Assembly (NCBI GenBank): GCA_948474755.1
Contig: CAOLHI010001284.1
Span: 124,001-188,000, forward strand
From: Ctenosaura bakeri
Lineage: Eukaryota > Chordata > Lepidosauria > Squamata > Iguanidae
DNA: 64,000 nt
Direction of reading: 5' to 3'
A program made the position numbers and the translations under genes. The notes beneath the pieces are model-generated. The model had not been told where the DNA came from, did no database searches, and saw only the letters and a program-made list of their open reading frames with translations. Shown here piece by piece: positions 43,376 through 52,675 of the stretch; within the stretch, counting starts at the first letter, position 1, and the number at the start of each line of letters is the position of its first letter.

Positions 43376-44428
43376 TTGGTTGACCAACTGCACCAAAGGG
43401 TGATCACCAATGGCTGCTTTTCATCCTGGAGAGAAGTGACTAGTGGGGTGCCTCAGGGTTCTGTCCTGGGCCCAAGGCTATTCAGTGCCTTCATCAGTGA
43501 TTTGGATGAAGGAGTGGAGCATGCTGACCAAATTTGCAGATGATACCAAACTGGGAGGGGTTGCTAATACACCAGAGGATAGGATCAAATTTCAATATGA
43601 CCTTGACAGATTGGAGAGCTGGGCCAAAGCTCACAAAATGAATTTCAACAGAAAGAAATGTAGGGTCCTGCACTTAGGCAGAAAAAATGAAAGTCACAAG
43701 TATAGGATGGGGGACGTGTGGCTGGATAGCAGTACGTGCGAAAAGGATCTAGGAGTCTTGGTAGATCACAAGCTGAACATGAGCCAGCAGTGTGATGCGG
43801 CAGCCAAGAAAGCCAATGCGATTCTTGGTTGCAGCAATAGGAGTATGATGTCTAGATCAAGCAAGGTAATGGTACCACTCTATTCTGCATTGGTTAGACC
43901 TCATCTGGAATAATCCTGTTTCCAGTTCTGGGCACCTCGATTCAAGAAGGATGTCGAAAAGCTGGGACGTGTCCAGAGGAGGGTGACCAAAATGGTAAAG
44001 GGTCTGGAAGCCATGAAGCCCTATGAAGAACGCCTTAGGGAGATGGGTATGTTTAGTCTGCAGAAGAGAAGATTAAGAGGGAACATGAGAGCCATGTTTA
44101 AATATCTGAAGGGATGTCATGTTGAGGAGGGAGCAGGCTTGTTTTCTGCTGCTCCAGGGACCAGGACGAGGAGCAATGGATTCAAGCTGCAGGAAAGGGG
44201 ATTCCATCTGAACCTCAAGAAGAACTTCCGGACGGTCAGAGCTGTCGGGCAGTGGAAGATGCTGCCTCGGATTGTGGTGGAGTCTCCTCCTTCTTTGGAG
44301 GCTTTTAAGCAGAGGCTGGATGGCCATCTGTTGGGAAAGCTTTTATGTGGGTTTCCTGCATAGCAAGGGGTTGGACTCAATGGCCCCCGGGGTCTCTTCC
44401 AACTCTAGGATTCTATGATTCTATGATT
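43376..44428 (+). pseudogene. CR1 LINE, second-longest copy
   Basis: Two long frames (43443-43913, 43983-44363) cover RT from [17 protein letters not shown] (motif C at 43533) through [53 protein letters not shown] (stop after), then [20 protein letters not shown] to [10 protein letters not shown]. Motif A and the endonuclease are missing. Ends in repeated TTCTATGA. The break at 43914 prevents function. Confidence 0.93.
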
Positions 44429-44895
44429 TTGTGCACAGATCTCTGGTACCATATCCAGCACCTCCCATTCAGGGATCAAGTTGTACTCTTGTGCAAACCC
44501 CTCCTGACACAGATCCACTTCTTTATTGGAGACCCTGGAGGGCCCCCTGCCAGGCAAAGCAGACAACGTTAGGCTTCATGAAGCTAGTGGGAAGGAATTT
44601 ATCCTACGCTGTAAGGACTTATCTCTGTGGTCCTGAATAAAATTAAGCAGTCACGGTTTAAGAAGAGTATCAAAAAACTGATGGTTGCGGTTATGATGTT
44701 AGCAGTTCTAGCAAGCTGAATGTATATAGATCTGTAATGGGAAAATAAGATATATGATGTTAATTGATTTTTTAAATTTTCATCACAGTTTGTATGGGGG
44801 GATTCATAGTTCTTTTGTGTTTAAGTTAGTGTAGGTAGGATGTGATTAATGTAATAGATCAGTCTTTTAGTAATGAGTTTTGCTATCATGACTTA
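44429..44895. other. Intergenic with family Z-like part
   Basis: No gene seen. 44700-44890 (ATCTGTAATGGGAAAATAAG, TCACAGTTTGTATGGGG) resembles repeat family Z. Confidence 0.4.
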
Positions 44896-44962
44896 GGCTA
44901 TTTCCGCACGTTATAGTGCTATCATTTCACTTTCAACATCCTATGGAATCCTGGGGTTTACT
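44896..44962. mobile_element. Family P MITE, left half
   Basis: GGCTATTTCCGCACG after TTA, to ATCCTGGGGTTTACTG. Followed after 26 bp by a complete copy. Confidence 0.8.
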
Positions 44963-44988
44963 GTGAGGCCCGAGGCCATCCAGATTCT

Positions 44989-45206
44989 GGCCATTTCCAC
45001 ACTAGACTGTTATAGCGCTATGATTCCACTTTCAACATCCTATGGAATCCTGGGGTTTGCAGTTTCGGGAGGGGCCAGCCTTTTACATTTTAAGGCATAA
45101 CAATTACAACACAGATACTTTTTCTTTCCTGTTTGCAAACCCCAGGATTCCGTAGGATCCTGCAAGTGGAATAATAGCGCTATAACAGTCTAGTGCAGAA
45201 ATGGCC
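44989..45206. mobile_element. Family P MITE with a copied 52-bp patch in the centre, TCT duplication
   Basis: TCT at 44986-44988 and 45207-45209. The left arm runs to GGGAGGGGCCAGCC, then 45084-45135 is identical to 42964-43015, then the right arm resumes at GCAAACCCCAGGATTCC. The two arms still pair. Confidence 0.93.
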
Positions 45207-45214
45207 TCTGTTTT

Positions 45215-45690
45215 TAAAAAAACTCCCAAGGAGGAGACTCCACCACACTCCTAGGCAGCAGTATGTTTCACTGTCAAACTGCCCTTTCCATTAGGAAGTT
45301 TTTCCTAATGTTTAGGTGGAATGTCTTTTCCTGAAGTTTGAAGCCACTGCTCCGTGTCCTAGTCTCTGGAGCAGCAGAAAACAGGTTTGCTTCATCTTCC
45401 AAGTGACATCTTTTCCGATATTTAAACATAGTGATTGCGTCCTCTCTCAACCTCCGGGCTAAACATACCCAGCTCCCTAAGCCACTCCTTATAGAGCTTC
45501 ATGGTTTCCAGGCTTCTACCATTTTGGTCACCCTCGTCTGGGCGTGTTTGGGCTTATCGATATCCTTAGTGAATTGCGTTGTCCAGAACTGGACACAGAA
45601 TCCCAGGTGAGGTCTGACCAAAGCAGAATAGAGTGGTACTATTACTTCTCTCGACCTGTATGCTATAACCGTATTGATACTAGTTTTCAT
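45215..45690 (-). pseudogene. CR1 LINE fragment, reverse, older
   Basis: Antisense C-terminal text (AGGAGACTCCACCACACTCC, AGGAAGTTTTTCCTAATG, GAGCAGCAGAAAACAGG). It lacks the 3' tail at the left. Confidence 0.85.
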
Positions 45691-45797
45691 TCTAGGAGGT
45701 TTTAAAACCGAGGTGGATGGCCATCTGTTCCCGCATGGCAGGGGGCTGGAATTGATGGCCCTTGGGGTCTCTTCCAACTCTATATTTCTATCCTATG
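45691..45797 (+). pseudogene. CR1 LINE 3' tip, forward, joined to a reverse copy
   Basis: GGAGGTTTTAAAACCGAGG, GATGGCCATCTGTTCC and CTCTTCCAACTCTATATTTC. It meets the reverse copy at about 45690, giving an inverted CR1 junction. Confidence 0.78.
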
Positions 45798-45940
45798 GAG
45801 TCCTGGGATTAGTAGTTTAAGGAGGGCCAGTCAGAATTCCCAGACAGAGTGCTCCAGTGTCTAACCAAACTACCATCCCAGAATTCTATGATATGGAACC
45901 ATGGCAATTAAAGCAGAATAATTGTGCTATTATTCCATAG
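45798..45940. mobile_element. Old relative of the palindromic MITE
   Basis: AGTCCTGGGATTAGTAG, AATTCCCAGACAGAGTGC and CCCAGAATTCTATGATATGG match the order of the 35.2-kb relative. Ends are unclear. Confidence 0.45.
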
Positions 45941-45944
45941 TGTG

Positions 45945-46020
45945 AAGTTAATAATAATAGTTAATTAATAATAGTTAATTAAAGAAATTAAATTAAAGAA
46001 GTTAATAATAAATAGTGTGA
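45945..46020. repeat. AT-rich short tandem repeat
   Basis: Repeating TTAATAATAGTTAAT/AAATTAAAG units. Confidence 0.9.
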
Positions 46021-46393
46021 AGTTAAGTTACAACCAATCTTCTCTGGCTAGGCTGGGCCTCTGAAAGAATGGGCTATAATGCCCATCATCCCCAGACAAT
46101 AGGAGGTGTCGTCCAGCACTTCTGCTTTGTACTGTTGGTCCTCTTCCTTCTTAACCCCCTCTTTCTTTCTTTCTTTTTTTTCAAAATAATGCCTGACTTA
46201 GTAGCCCACCTTCAGGAGCTGGCATCTCCATGCCCTCTCCAAACAGTTCATGGATGAAAATGGGGACATGCATGGCGAAGCACCATCGAGAGACGGCCAA
46301 GGAAAGGAAGAAGTGGGAGAGATGGCAGCAGTTTGCTTTTGCCAGAGGGAACTGGGAAGGGCAAGATCCTGCCCCATTCCTCTCCTCTTTCCT

Positions 46394-46548
46394 CAGAAGT
46401 GGGGCAAGTAGGGCACACGCCCTGGGCACCAACTCTGGGGGGGGGCACAAAAAAAGCCAACGATTTAGTAGAGGAAGAAGCAGCCCTGGAGGTAGGAGCA
46501 CAACTTCCACGCTTTGCCTAGGGGCTGTTTATGCTAGATATGCCTCTG
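46394..46548. mobile_element. hAT-type element family D, copy 4
   Basis: CAGAAGTGGGGCAAGTAGGG to CTAGATATGCCTCTG. Flanks TCTTTCCT and TCTCTACT match in 6 of 8 positions. The left tip has a short deletion compared with copy 1. Confidence 0.7.
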
Positions 46549-46579
46549 TCTCTACTCCCCCTGCTGAGTTGATGGACTA

Positions 46580-46942
46580 CAGTCCTCCCTCCACATTGTC
46601 AGGGGCACAGGACCCTCGTGAAAGTGGGAAAATCGTGAATAACTCTAGGCCCTCCCAAACCACATTTAATGCACACAAAAAAGTACGATCACCCTATTCG
46701 ACCCACTGTGGATTCCTTGGAGGCATCCGGGTTCCTTCCCAAGGCAGAAGTAGAGGGCTGGTGGGGCTCACGGCCACCCCCACTGCTGCCCCACACCATT
46801 TTTAATAGCTTACAAGCCTCCTTCACAATTTCTCAGCTTCATGAGGCTTGCAGTCCCTATTAAAAATGACCCAGAGGTGACAGCAAATAACCCGTGAACG
46901 ATCAGATCTACAAAAACGAAGCCTGCAAATGTAGAGAACTGG
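46580..46942. mobile_element. Tigger-like element, copy 5
   Basis: CAGTCCTCCCTCCACATTGTC after TA; the interior matches copy 2 (CACAAAAAAGTACGATCACC compares to CACAAAAATGTATGAATACC). The right end has decayed (GCAAATGTAGAGAACTGG). Confidence 0.72.
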
Positions 46943-46959
46943 GTGCACTTTGGCCCTTT

Positions 46960-47090
46960 CCGCTTAGTTTGCAGGAACTGAAGAAAGCTCAAGACAAAGG
47001 GAGAAAGCGGGAGGAGAAGGGAGAAACTGGGACACTGCTGAAAATTTGGACTAATCAGGACTGTCTCTCCCAAAGCAGGACCGTGGGAAT
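46960..47090 (-). repeat. Dispersed repeat family X fragment, reverse
   Basis: GAGAAACTGGGACACTGC and GACTAATCAGGACTGTC follow the reverse family X order. Confidence 0.5.
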
Positions 47091-47794
47091 CTATGATGCC
47101 AGGGTGGGAGGGAGAGAGAAATTCTGCTTGCCGTAATTTTCTCCTTCTTTTTCCACCTTTTGTTTCACTTCCTTCCTTCCTTCCCTCCCTCCTTCTCTCT
47201 CTCTTAAACCTTCCCTTTCTTTGCATACAAAGCAATGTGCGGGCATCAAGTTTACAGCTTGCAGTGCGGAGTATTCTCTCTCTCTCTCTCTCTCTCTCTC
47301 TTGCCTGGCATAGAATGATCCCTGAACAGCAGTAGATGGAAAGCAAAGGGAGGCAGAGAGAGGAGGAGGGAGTTTCCAATCCATTAACAAAAGAAAGGAG
47401 CAAACTTGAACAGCAGCAGAGAGGCTGGGATTAAAACAAGGCACCAGCAGACAGGGCCAGCGACTGAGCTGAGCCATAGGAAATCCAACACTGCCCCCAT
47501 GCGGCCAGGAGCGGGTATTGCGGGAGGCAGCTAGCAATGGTTCAACCTGGGAAGAAGCCCTGAGAAATTTCCTCCTTTATTGTTTATTTATTTGAGATCT
47601 TTTCCGCCTTTCTTCCCGGTACAGGACCCAAGGCGGCTCACCCTATAAACAAAAGGCCACTAGAAAAATCATCATCATCATAATCAACAACAAAAAAGTT
47701 GAAAGCTATTTATGTTTTCTTCCTTTTTCATTTTTGGAGCAATAAGCAAGCTAACAATGCAATAATCTGTGGTTGTGGTCACTAGAAATTTTAG

Positions 47795-47796
<2 letters not shown>
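47091..47796. other. Intergenic with pyrimidine microsatellites and LINE tail
   Basis: No gene seen. (CCTT)n-like at 47160-47210 and (CT)n at 47270-47302. At 47580-47680, TTTTCCGCCTTTCTTCCCGG and CCAAGGCGGCTCACC resemble the antisense tail common to reptilian LINEs/SINEs. Confidence 0.5.
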
Positions 47797-47834
<38 letters not shown>

Positions 47835-47965
47835 CCTCCCTCCCTCCCTCCCTCCCTCTATCCATCCATCCATCCATCCCTCCCTCCCTCCCTCCCTCCC
47901 TCCCTCCATCCATCCATCCATCCATCCATCCATCTAACCGTCTATCCATCTATCTGTCTATCTAT
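47797..47965. repeat. Compound microsatellite (CT)n(CCCT)n(CATC)n(CCCT)n(CATC)n(CTAT)n
   Basis: About 170 bp of successive short-period runs. It yields repetitive spurious frames on both strands. Confidence 0.97.
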
Positions 47966-48454
47966 TGTATTGGGAGGCCGGCTTTCTCCCGGAATTGAGA
48001 CCCAAGGAGGCTTCCAACAATAAATACGCATTAAAACACATTTAAAAAAGAATTAAACACATTACACAAACACAAACACATTAAATACATTCAAAACATT
48101 TAAAACAGTTAAAAACCTTAAAAGAGTATAAAACCATAAAACTCTGATTTAGTAACATTGGCAACGCTAGAATAACACCCTTTTTTTTAAATCGGGTTTT
48201 TCTTTTGCGTTAGAGTTTGTCAGAGTTCTTTTGTGTCCTCGTTAGTTAATGAGTGATTAGCCAGGTTGCATTTAGGGTAACAGGGTTTTAGTTAGGTCTC
48301 GTAGTTTTAGTTTAGTTCAGCTCAGGTTTAGCTTTAGCTCTACCTATAGATTGCTTATGTATGTACCGGTATGTATGTATTTCCCCCCCCTGCTTTTTTT
48401 GATGTCTGGTGATTTTCCCTGGTGGGGTAAATGGGCACCCAGGGTTTAAACCAG
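47966..48454. other. Intergenic with retroelement tail and family Z-like text
   Basis: 47966-48140 (GGCTTTCTCCCGGAATTGAG, then A-rich AAACACATTAAATAC) looks like an antisense LINE/SINE tail. 48150-48350 resembles repeat family Z. Confidence 0.4.
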
Positions 48455-48540
48455 GGCCATTTCCACACAACACTCTTATAGCGTGATGATTCCACTTTCA
48501 ACCTCCTATGGAATCCTGGGGTTTGCAGTTCCGGGAGGGT
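48455..48540. mobile_element. Family P MITE, left half, fused to a hAT fragment
   Basis: GGCCATTTCCACACAACAC to GGGGTTTGCAGTTCCGGGAG, then directly hAT family A text. Confidence 0.85.
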
Positions 48541-48660
48541 CACTCTATCCAATAATTCTGGAATTTTGGTTAGGGTAAAAAGTTGGCTTCCAGACTTGAG
48601 ACTTGACTTGAAAGTATCTTCAAGGACTTGAGACTTGACTTGAGACTCTTAAATATGTCT
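48541..48660. mobile_element. hAT family A internal/right fragment
   Basis: CACTCTATCCAATAATTCTGG, AAAGTTGGCTTCCAGACTTG and repeated GACTTGAGACTTGA match both full family A copies. No TIR is left. Confidence 0.75.
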
Positions 48661-48784
48661 CTTAAATATGATCCCTTATAGGTGACCCAAACTGTAGTCT
48701 TTCAACATGGATGATTTTAACCCTTCAGCCAACCAAAACATTTGCTTCCAAATTTTTTTAAATTTTCATAGCTAGTCAACAAAA

Positions 48785-49151
48785 ACCATAAGCTCCAGCT
48801 GTCCCGACTGAGCAAGGAGAGTCCCAATTAATCCTCTGTCTTCCCACTTTCCCACCTGCTTCTGAAATGTCCCGGTTTTGTTCTCCTCCTCCCACTTTTC
48901 CTCTTCATCCTCAGCTTACTTCAGTTGCTGCAAACTGAAGTCAAAATGCAAAAGTAGTTTGTACTCACTTAATTCAGCAAGAGGGGGAGAGGAAAGAGGG
49001 AGCAGAATCTTGGCCTTCCCAGGGGGCTCAGGAAAAAGCAAACTGCTGCAGCCTCTCCTAGCTTGAATGTTCTTCATTATTAATCATCCTTTGTGATCTT
49101 GATCACACTCTGATGTTGCTTGGCCACACATGTGTCCCTTTTTTCATCTGT
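48785..49151 (+). repeat. Family X repeat, longest copy, interrupted by a MITE
   Basis: GTCCCAATTAATCCTCTG, GAAATGTCCCGGTTTTG, GTTGCTGCAAACTGAAG and TGTTGCTTGGCCACACATG. It continues after the MITE as TGTGAAATACTGGAAGG, matching the uninterrupted TGTGAGATGTTGG of the 28-kb copy. Confidence 0.65.
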
Positions 49152-49316
49152 GGCCATTTCCACACTAGTCTGTTATAGTGCTATTATTCCACTTTCAACA
49201 TTCTATGGAATTCTGGGGTTTGCCTCAAAGGCCCTCCTGAAACTGCAAACCCCAGGATTCCATAGGATGTTGAAAGTGGAGCAATAGCACTATAACAGGC
49301 TAGTGCGGAAATGGCC
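49152..49316. mobile_element. Palindromic MITE family P with empty paralogous site
   Basis: 165 bp, GGCCATTTCCACACTAG to TAGTGCGGAAATGGCC, TGT on both sides (49149-49151, 49317-49319). The related repeat at 28.17 kb has one TGT and no MITE, which fixes the boundaries to the base. Confidence 0.96.
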
Positions 49317-49528
49317 TGTGAAATACTGGAAGGCAGAATCCCTTGGGCCTGAGACATGTCAACTCATAAACCAATGCAGGTCTATAAAATTAACAGCTCC
49401 GTAAATATCACTTTCGCCGCTCTGGGCATCAAATTTCTACCCCTAGGATTTGCGTGGGACTATCAAGAGAAACAAAAATCAAAACTGGAAATGGTTGCAA
49501 TTTCACTTCTGCATTTGAAGAACGAGTA

Positions 49529-49899
49529 CAGTAGTTCCCCCACCCCTTATCCACAGTCTCACTTTCCATGGTAAATGAAAAATACAAATGTCCAGGCAAT
49601 GGTATCCACGTGGCTGGCTCTGGACCCTGCCCCCTGCCAGTCCCCAATATTTATCCATCTCCTGCTGACACTGCCTCATGGAACAGCTTTGGCATCATCA
49701 GGAGTTGCCCTCCAGCTTCTCTGGGACCACCAAAAGGCTGCATACTACAAGAGAAACTGAACTCCCTGCATGGTACCTCCAAAGTTGGAGGGCTACTTCC
49801 GGTGATGCCAGAGCCACATCTAGCTTTGCAGGGACCACTGAGAAGGCTTTGCACTATCCAGCAGTGTGAAGCCTCTCTATGGTCCCTGTGAAACTAGAG
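49529..49899. other. Tc1/mariner-like left tip plus unassigned repeat-like text
   Basis: CAGTAGTTCCCCCACCCCTT after TA resembles a Tigger-type tip. 49690-49890 has three loosely similar blocks (CTCTGGGACCACCAAAAGG, TGCAGGGACCACTGAGAAGG, ATGGTCCCTGTGAAACTAG). No gene. Confidence 0.4.
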
Positions 49900-50163
49900 C
49901 AGAACTTTCCAAACTGTGTGTTGCAACACATTAGTGTGTTGCCTGCAGTGTGTAGGTGTGTTGTGCGAACTTAACGGGTGGAGGGGTTGCCTCTCCCATC
50001 GCCGCCACCCCAGGCTGAGGAAGACCCCAGGGAGGGCGGTGGCGGGCCAGGCTCAGGTGGAGGGGCTACCTCCAGTTACAGATTTGCTTTCTGAATTACT
50101 GTGTTGTGAAATGATGCATGTCTAAAAAGCGTGTCGCCAACACAAAAAGTTTGGAAAGCTTTG
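49900..50163. mobile_element. hAT-type element family B, perfect TSD AACTAGAG
   Basis: 264 bp, CAGAACTTTCCAAACTG to AGTTTGGAAAGCTTTG. AACTAGAG lies at 49892-49899 and 50164-50171. The motif fits the nnnTAnnn preference reported for Buster-type hATs. The right copy doubles as the left copy of the next element. Confidence 0.92.
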
Positions 50164-50171
50164 AACTAGAG

Positions 50172-50757
50172 CACATGTGTCAAACACAAGGCCCACGGGC
50201 CGAATGCGCCTGCCAGGCCATTTCATGTGGCCCTCACACCTCTCCTGCAGCTGTGGCAGTCCCCCTGCCTGGCGAGCCCGATGCCGACATTGCGGGCCCC
50301 TGGCTGCTGGTATTCGGAAGAGGGGCCAGCACTCACAATCTACTTCTACTCCTGACTGCTCCCCTGCTGGCTGCTGGGCCCCTTTTCAGAATACCGGCAG
50401 CTGGGGGCCTGCAATGTGGGGATCGGGCTCACCAGGAACAGAGAGGGCTTAGGGGGCTGAAAGAGGCACAGAGAGGGCCTGGGGAGCAGAAAGTGGCACA
50501 CTTTGGATATACTGACTAATTCTATGTCACTTTACAGAGGCATAGGGATCATAAATTACGATCCAACAGCCCCAAAATATCCAAGTTTGATGCAGAGGGA
50601 AGGAAATTTAAAAACCAGTAATAATTTAATGCAGAGGCAATTATTTAATATGATAAAAGAGCAGACACATTTATATAGTCTTAAAGCTACCACCAGCCCT
50701 TGGAGGGCAACCAAAATGCTGATGTGGCCCAAGATGAAATTGAGTTTGATGCCCCTG
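50172..50757 (+). mobile_element. hAT-type element family C, perfect TSD AACTAGAG
   Basis: 586 bp, CACATGTGTCAAACACAAGG to GAGTTTGATGCCCCTG, flanked by AACTAGAG at 50164-50171 and 50758-50765. The interior has a long imperfect inverted repeat (GCTGCTGGTATTCGGAAG against CTTTTCAGAATACCGGCAGC). The same family in reverse forms the 55.7-57.9 kb composite. No transposase. Confidence 0.92.
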
Positions 50758-50765
50758 AACTAGAG

Positions 50766-51276
50766 GATTCAGTACTATCAGCTGTTTCTGGTATCCACTG
50801 GGCGGGGGAATCTTGGAATATTTCCCCTAGAGATAAGGGGGGGATTCCTATATACTTTTCACATTAAACCCTGCCTATTTATAACAGATGAATGACTGTT
50901 CCTGGAAATTTCCAGGAGATGCAACACCCTCTTTTTTGGCCCAAGAGTGGGGGGCACATGGACAGCCAGCCCCTGGGGGCCACATCCAGCACAAGGGCCC
51001 ATTGTTGCCTTAGGAGGGGCTGCCCTTTTCCCATTGGCTGCTCTCATCACAGGCACAATTCCATCCCTGCCAATGGAACAGAATCTCATTTCTGCAGCAA
51101 CCTACTTGCCGGCCCCCCACTTCTCCCACCAAAGGAATGGGCAGTGATGTCCCCCAATTCTCTTTTCTCACCCAATTTGCAAGGACTGTTCCAAATCTGC
51201 ACCTTTGTAACTAAGGGGAGGTGAGTGGGGCTGCCAGTTCAGGCCCCTCCCAGGGTGGGAGGTTTCTTAAGACAAA
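50766..51276. other. Intergenic, nothing recognised
   Basis: No coding exon or repeat boundary found. Confidence 0.4.
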
Positions 51277-51385
51277 GGCCATTTCCGCACTAGCCTGTTA
51301 TAGTGCTATGATTCCACTTTCAACATCCTATGGAATCCTGGGGTTTGCAGTTTCAGGACTATAACAGGCGAGTGTGGAAATGGCC
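51277..51385. mobile_element. Family P MITE, right arm mostly deleted, AAA duplication
   Basis: 109 bp; AAA on both sides (51274-51276, 51386-51388). The left arm is complete to GCAGTTTCAGG, then jumps to ACTATAACAGGCGAGTG. Confidence 0.9.
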
Positions 51386-51455
51386 AAAAACTTGAGACCT
51401 TGAGATAGCCTCTGGGGGTACCATTCAGTGGTATAGATATACCCTAAAGAGCTAA

Positions 51456-51525
51456 ATGTTGTTGTTGTTGTTGCTGCTGCTGCTGCTGTTGTTGTTGTTG
51501 TTGTTATTATTATTATTATTATTTT
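51456..51525. repeat. Trinucleotide microsatellite (GTT)n(GCT)n(GTT)n(ATT)n
   Basis: Four successive trinucleotide runs over about 70 bp. Confidence 0.96.
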
Positions 51526-51539
51526 TATTTACTATTAGA

Positions 51540-51601
51540 AGGAGAGGCTTAGGGAGCTGGATATGTTTAGCCTGGAGAAGAGAAGATTAAAAGGTGACAG
51601 T
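51540..51601 (+). pseudogene. CR1 LINE micro-fragment
   Basis: GAGAGGCTTAGGGAGCTGG and TTTAGCCTGGAGAAGAGAAG correspond to the RLRELDMFSLEKRRL part of CR1; both ends are missing. Confidence 0.7.
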
Positions 51602-51659
51602 CAGGGTGGCTGGTAGCTTCAGCATTGCAATAGGAGTCCAGGAAACCCAAGTTTGAATT

Positions 51660-52265
51660 CTTAGAATCCTGGAGTTGGAAGAGACCCCAGGGGCCATCCA
51701 GTCCAACCCCCTTCCATGCAGGAACTCCCATCACAGCATTCCCAACAGATGGCCATCCAGCCTCTGCTTAAACCCCCCCCCCCAAAGAAGGAGACTCCAC
51801 CACACTCCATGGAGGCAGCGGCATCTTCCACTGCCAGACAGCCCTGACCATCAGGAAGTTCTTCCTGAGGTTCAGGTGGAATCTCCTTTCCTGCAGCTTG
51901 AATCCATTGCTCCGTATCCTAGTCTCTGGACCAGCAGAAGACAAGCGCACTCCCTCCTCGACATGACACCCCTTCAAAGATTTAAACATGGCTATCCTGT
52001 CCCCTCTTAACCTCTTCTTCTGCAGACTGAACATCCCCAGCCCCCTCAGCCACTCCTCAGAGGGCTTCATGGCTTCCAGACCCTACACCATTTTGGTCAC
52101 CCTCCTCTGGACACGCTCCAGCTTGCCAATATCCTTCGTGAATTGAGGTGCCCAGAACTGGACACAGGATTATTCCAGCCGAGGTCAAACCAAAGCAGAA
52201 TGGAGTGGTACCATTACCTCCCTCCATCTAGACACCATACTCTTATGGATGCAACCAAGAATTGC
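51660..52265 (-). pseudogene. CR1 LINE 3' half, reverse
   Basis: Antisense tail (TTAGAATCCTGGAGTTGG), then on the minus strand [20 protein letters not shown] and [18 protein letters not shown]. Contains a C-run expansion at about 51775. Confidence 0.91.
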
Positions 52266-52289
52266 GTTCCCCACTTAGGTGTCCAGTTA

Positions 52290-52395
52290 AGAAAGCACAG
52301 ACTGTTAGGGTTGGAAGGGACCTCAAGGAACATCCATCCCACTCCCTGCGATGCTGGAATGCACAGCTAAAACACATCCGACCTCTGTTTAAATG
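52290..52395 (-). pseudogene. Older CR1-type 3' end, reverse
   Basis: GAAAGCACAGACTGTTAGGG, TTGGAAGGGACCTCAAGG and CCATCCCACTCCCTGCGATG fit the 3' end of an older CR1 subfamily. Confidence 0.6.
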
Positions 52396-52483
52396 CCATT
52401 TCTCAGGATTACAAATTCCAGTGGTCAACCTGGAAGGTGGATTTTGGGATTTGTTGTCCAAAATGAAATTCCTTAACCCCTTG

Positions 52484-52484
<1 letters not shown>

Positions 52485-52514
<30 letters not shown>

Positions 52515-52516
52515 CT
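52485..52516. repeat. (GT)n microsatellite
   Basis: GT run with trailing CTGT units. Confidence 0.95.
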
Positions 52517-52555
52517 GTCTGTCGGCATCTGAATGTGTACCTGTGTGTGCATATA

Positions 52556-52637
52556 CAGAATGTCCCCCAAAATGTATATACCCTTTTATACTGAATAGTA
52601 GCTATAGTAGCTCTGTTGATTATTTGAAAGCTGCATT

Positions 52638-52675
<38 letters not shown>

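Noticed and set aside
47751..48023. Repetitive Ser/Pro or Asp/Gly/Trp frames
   Set aside because: Translations of the (CT)n(CCCT)n(CATC)n microsatellite.
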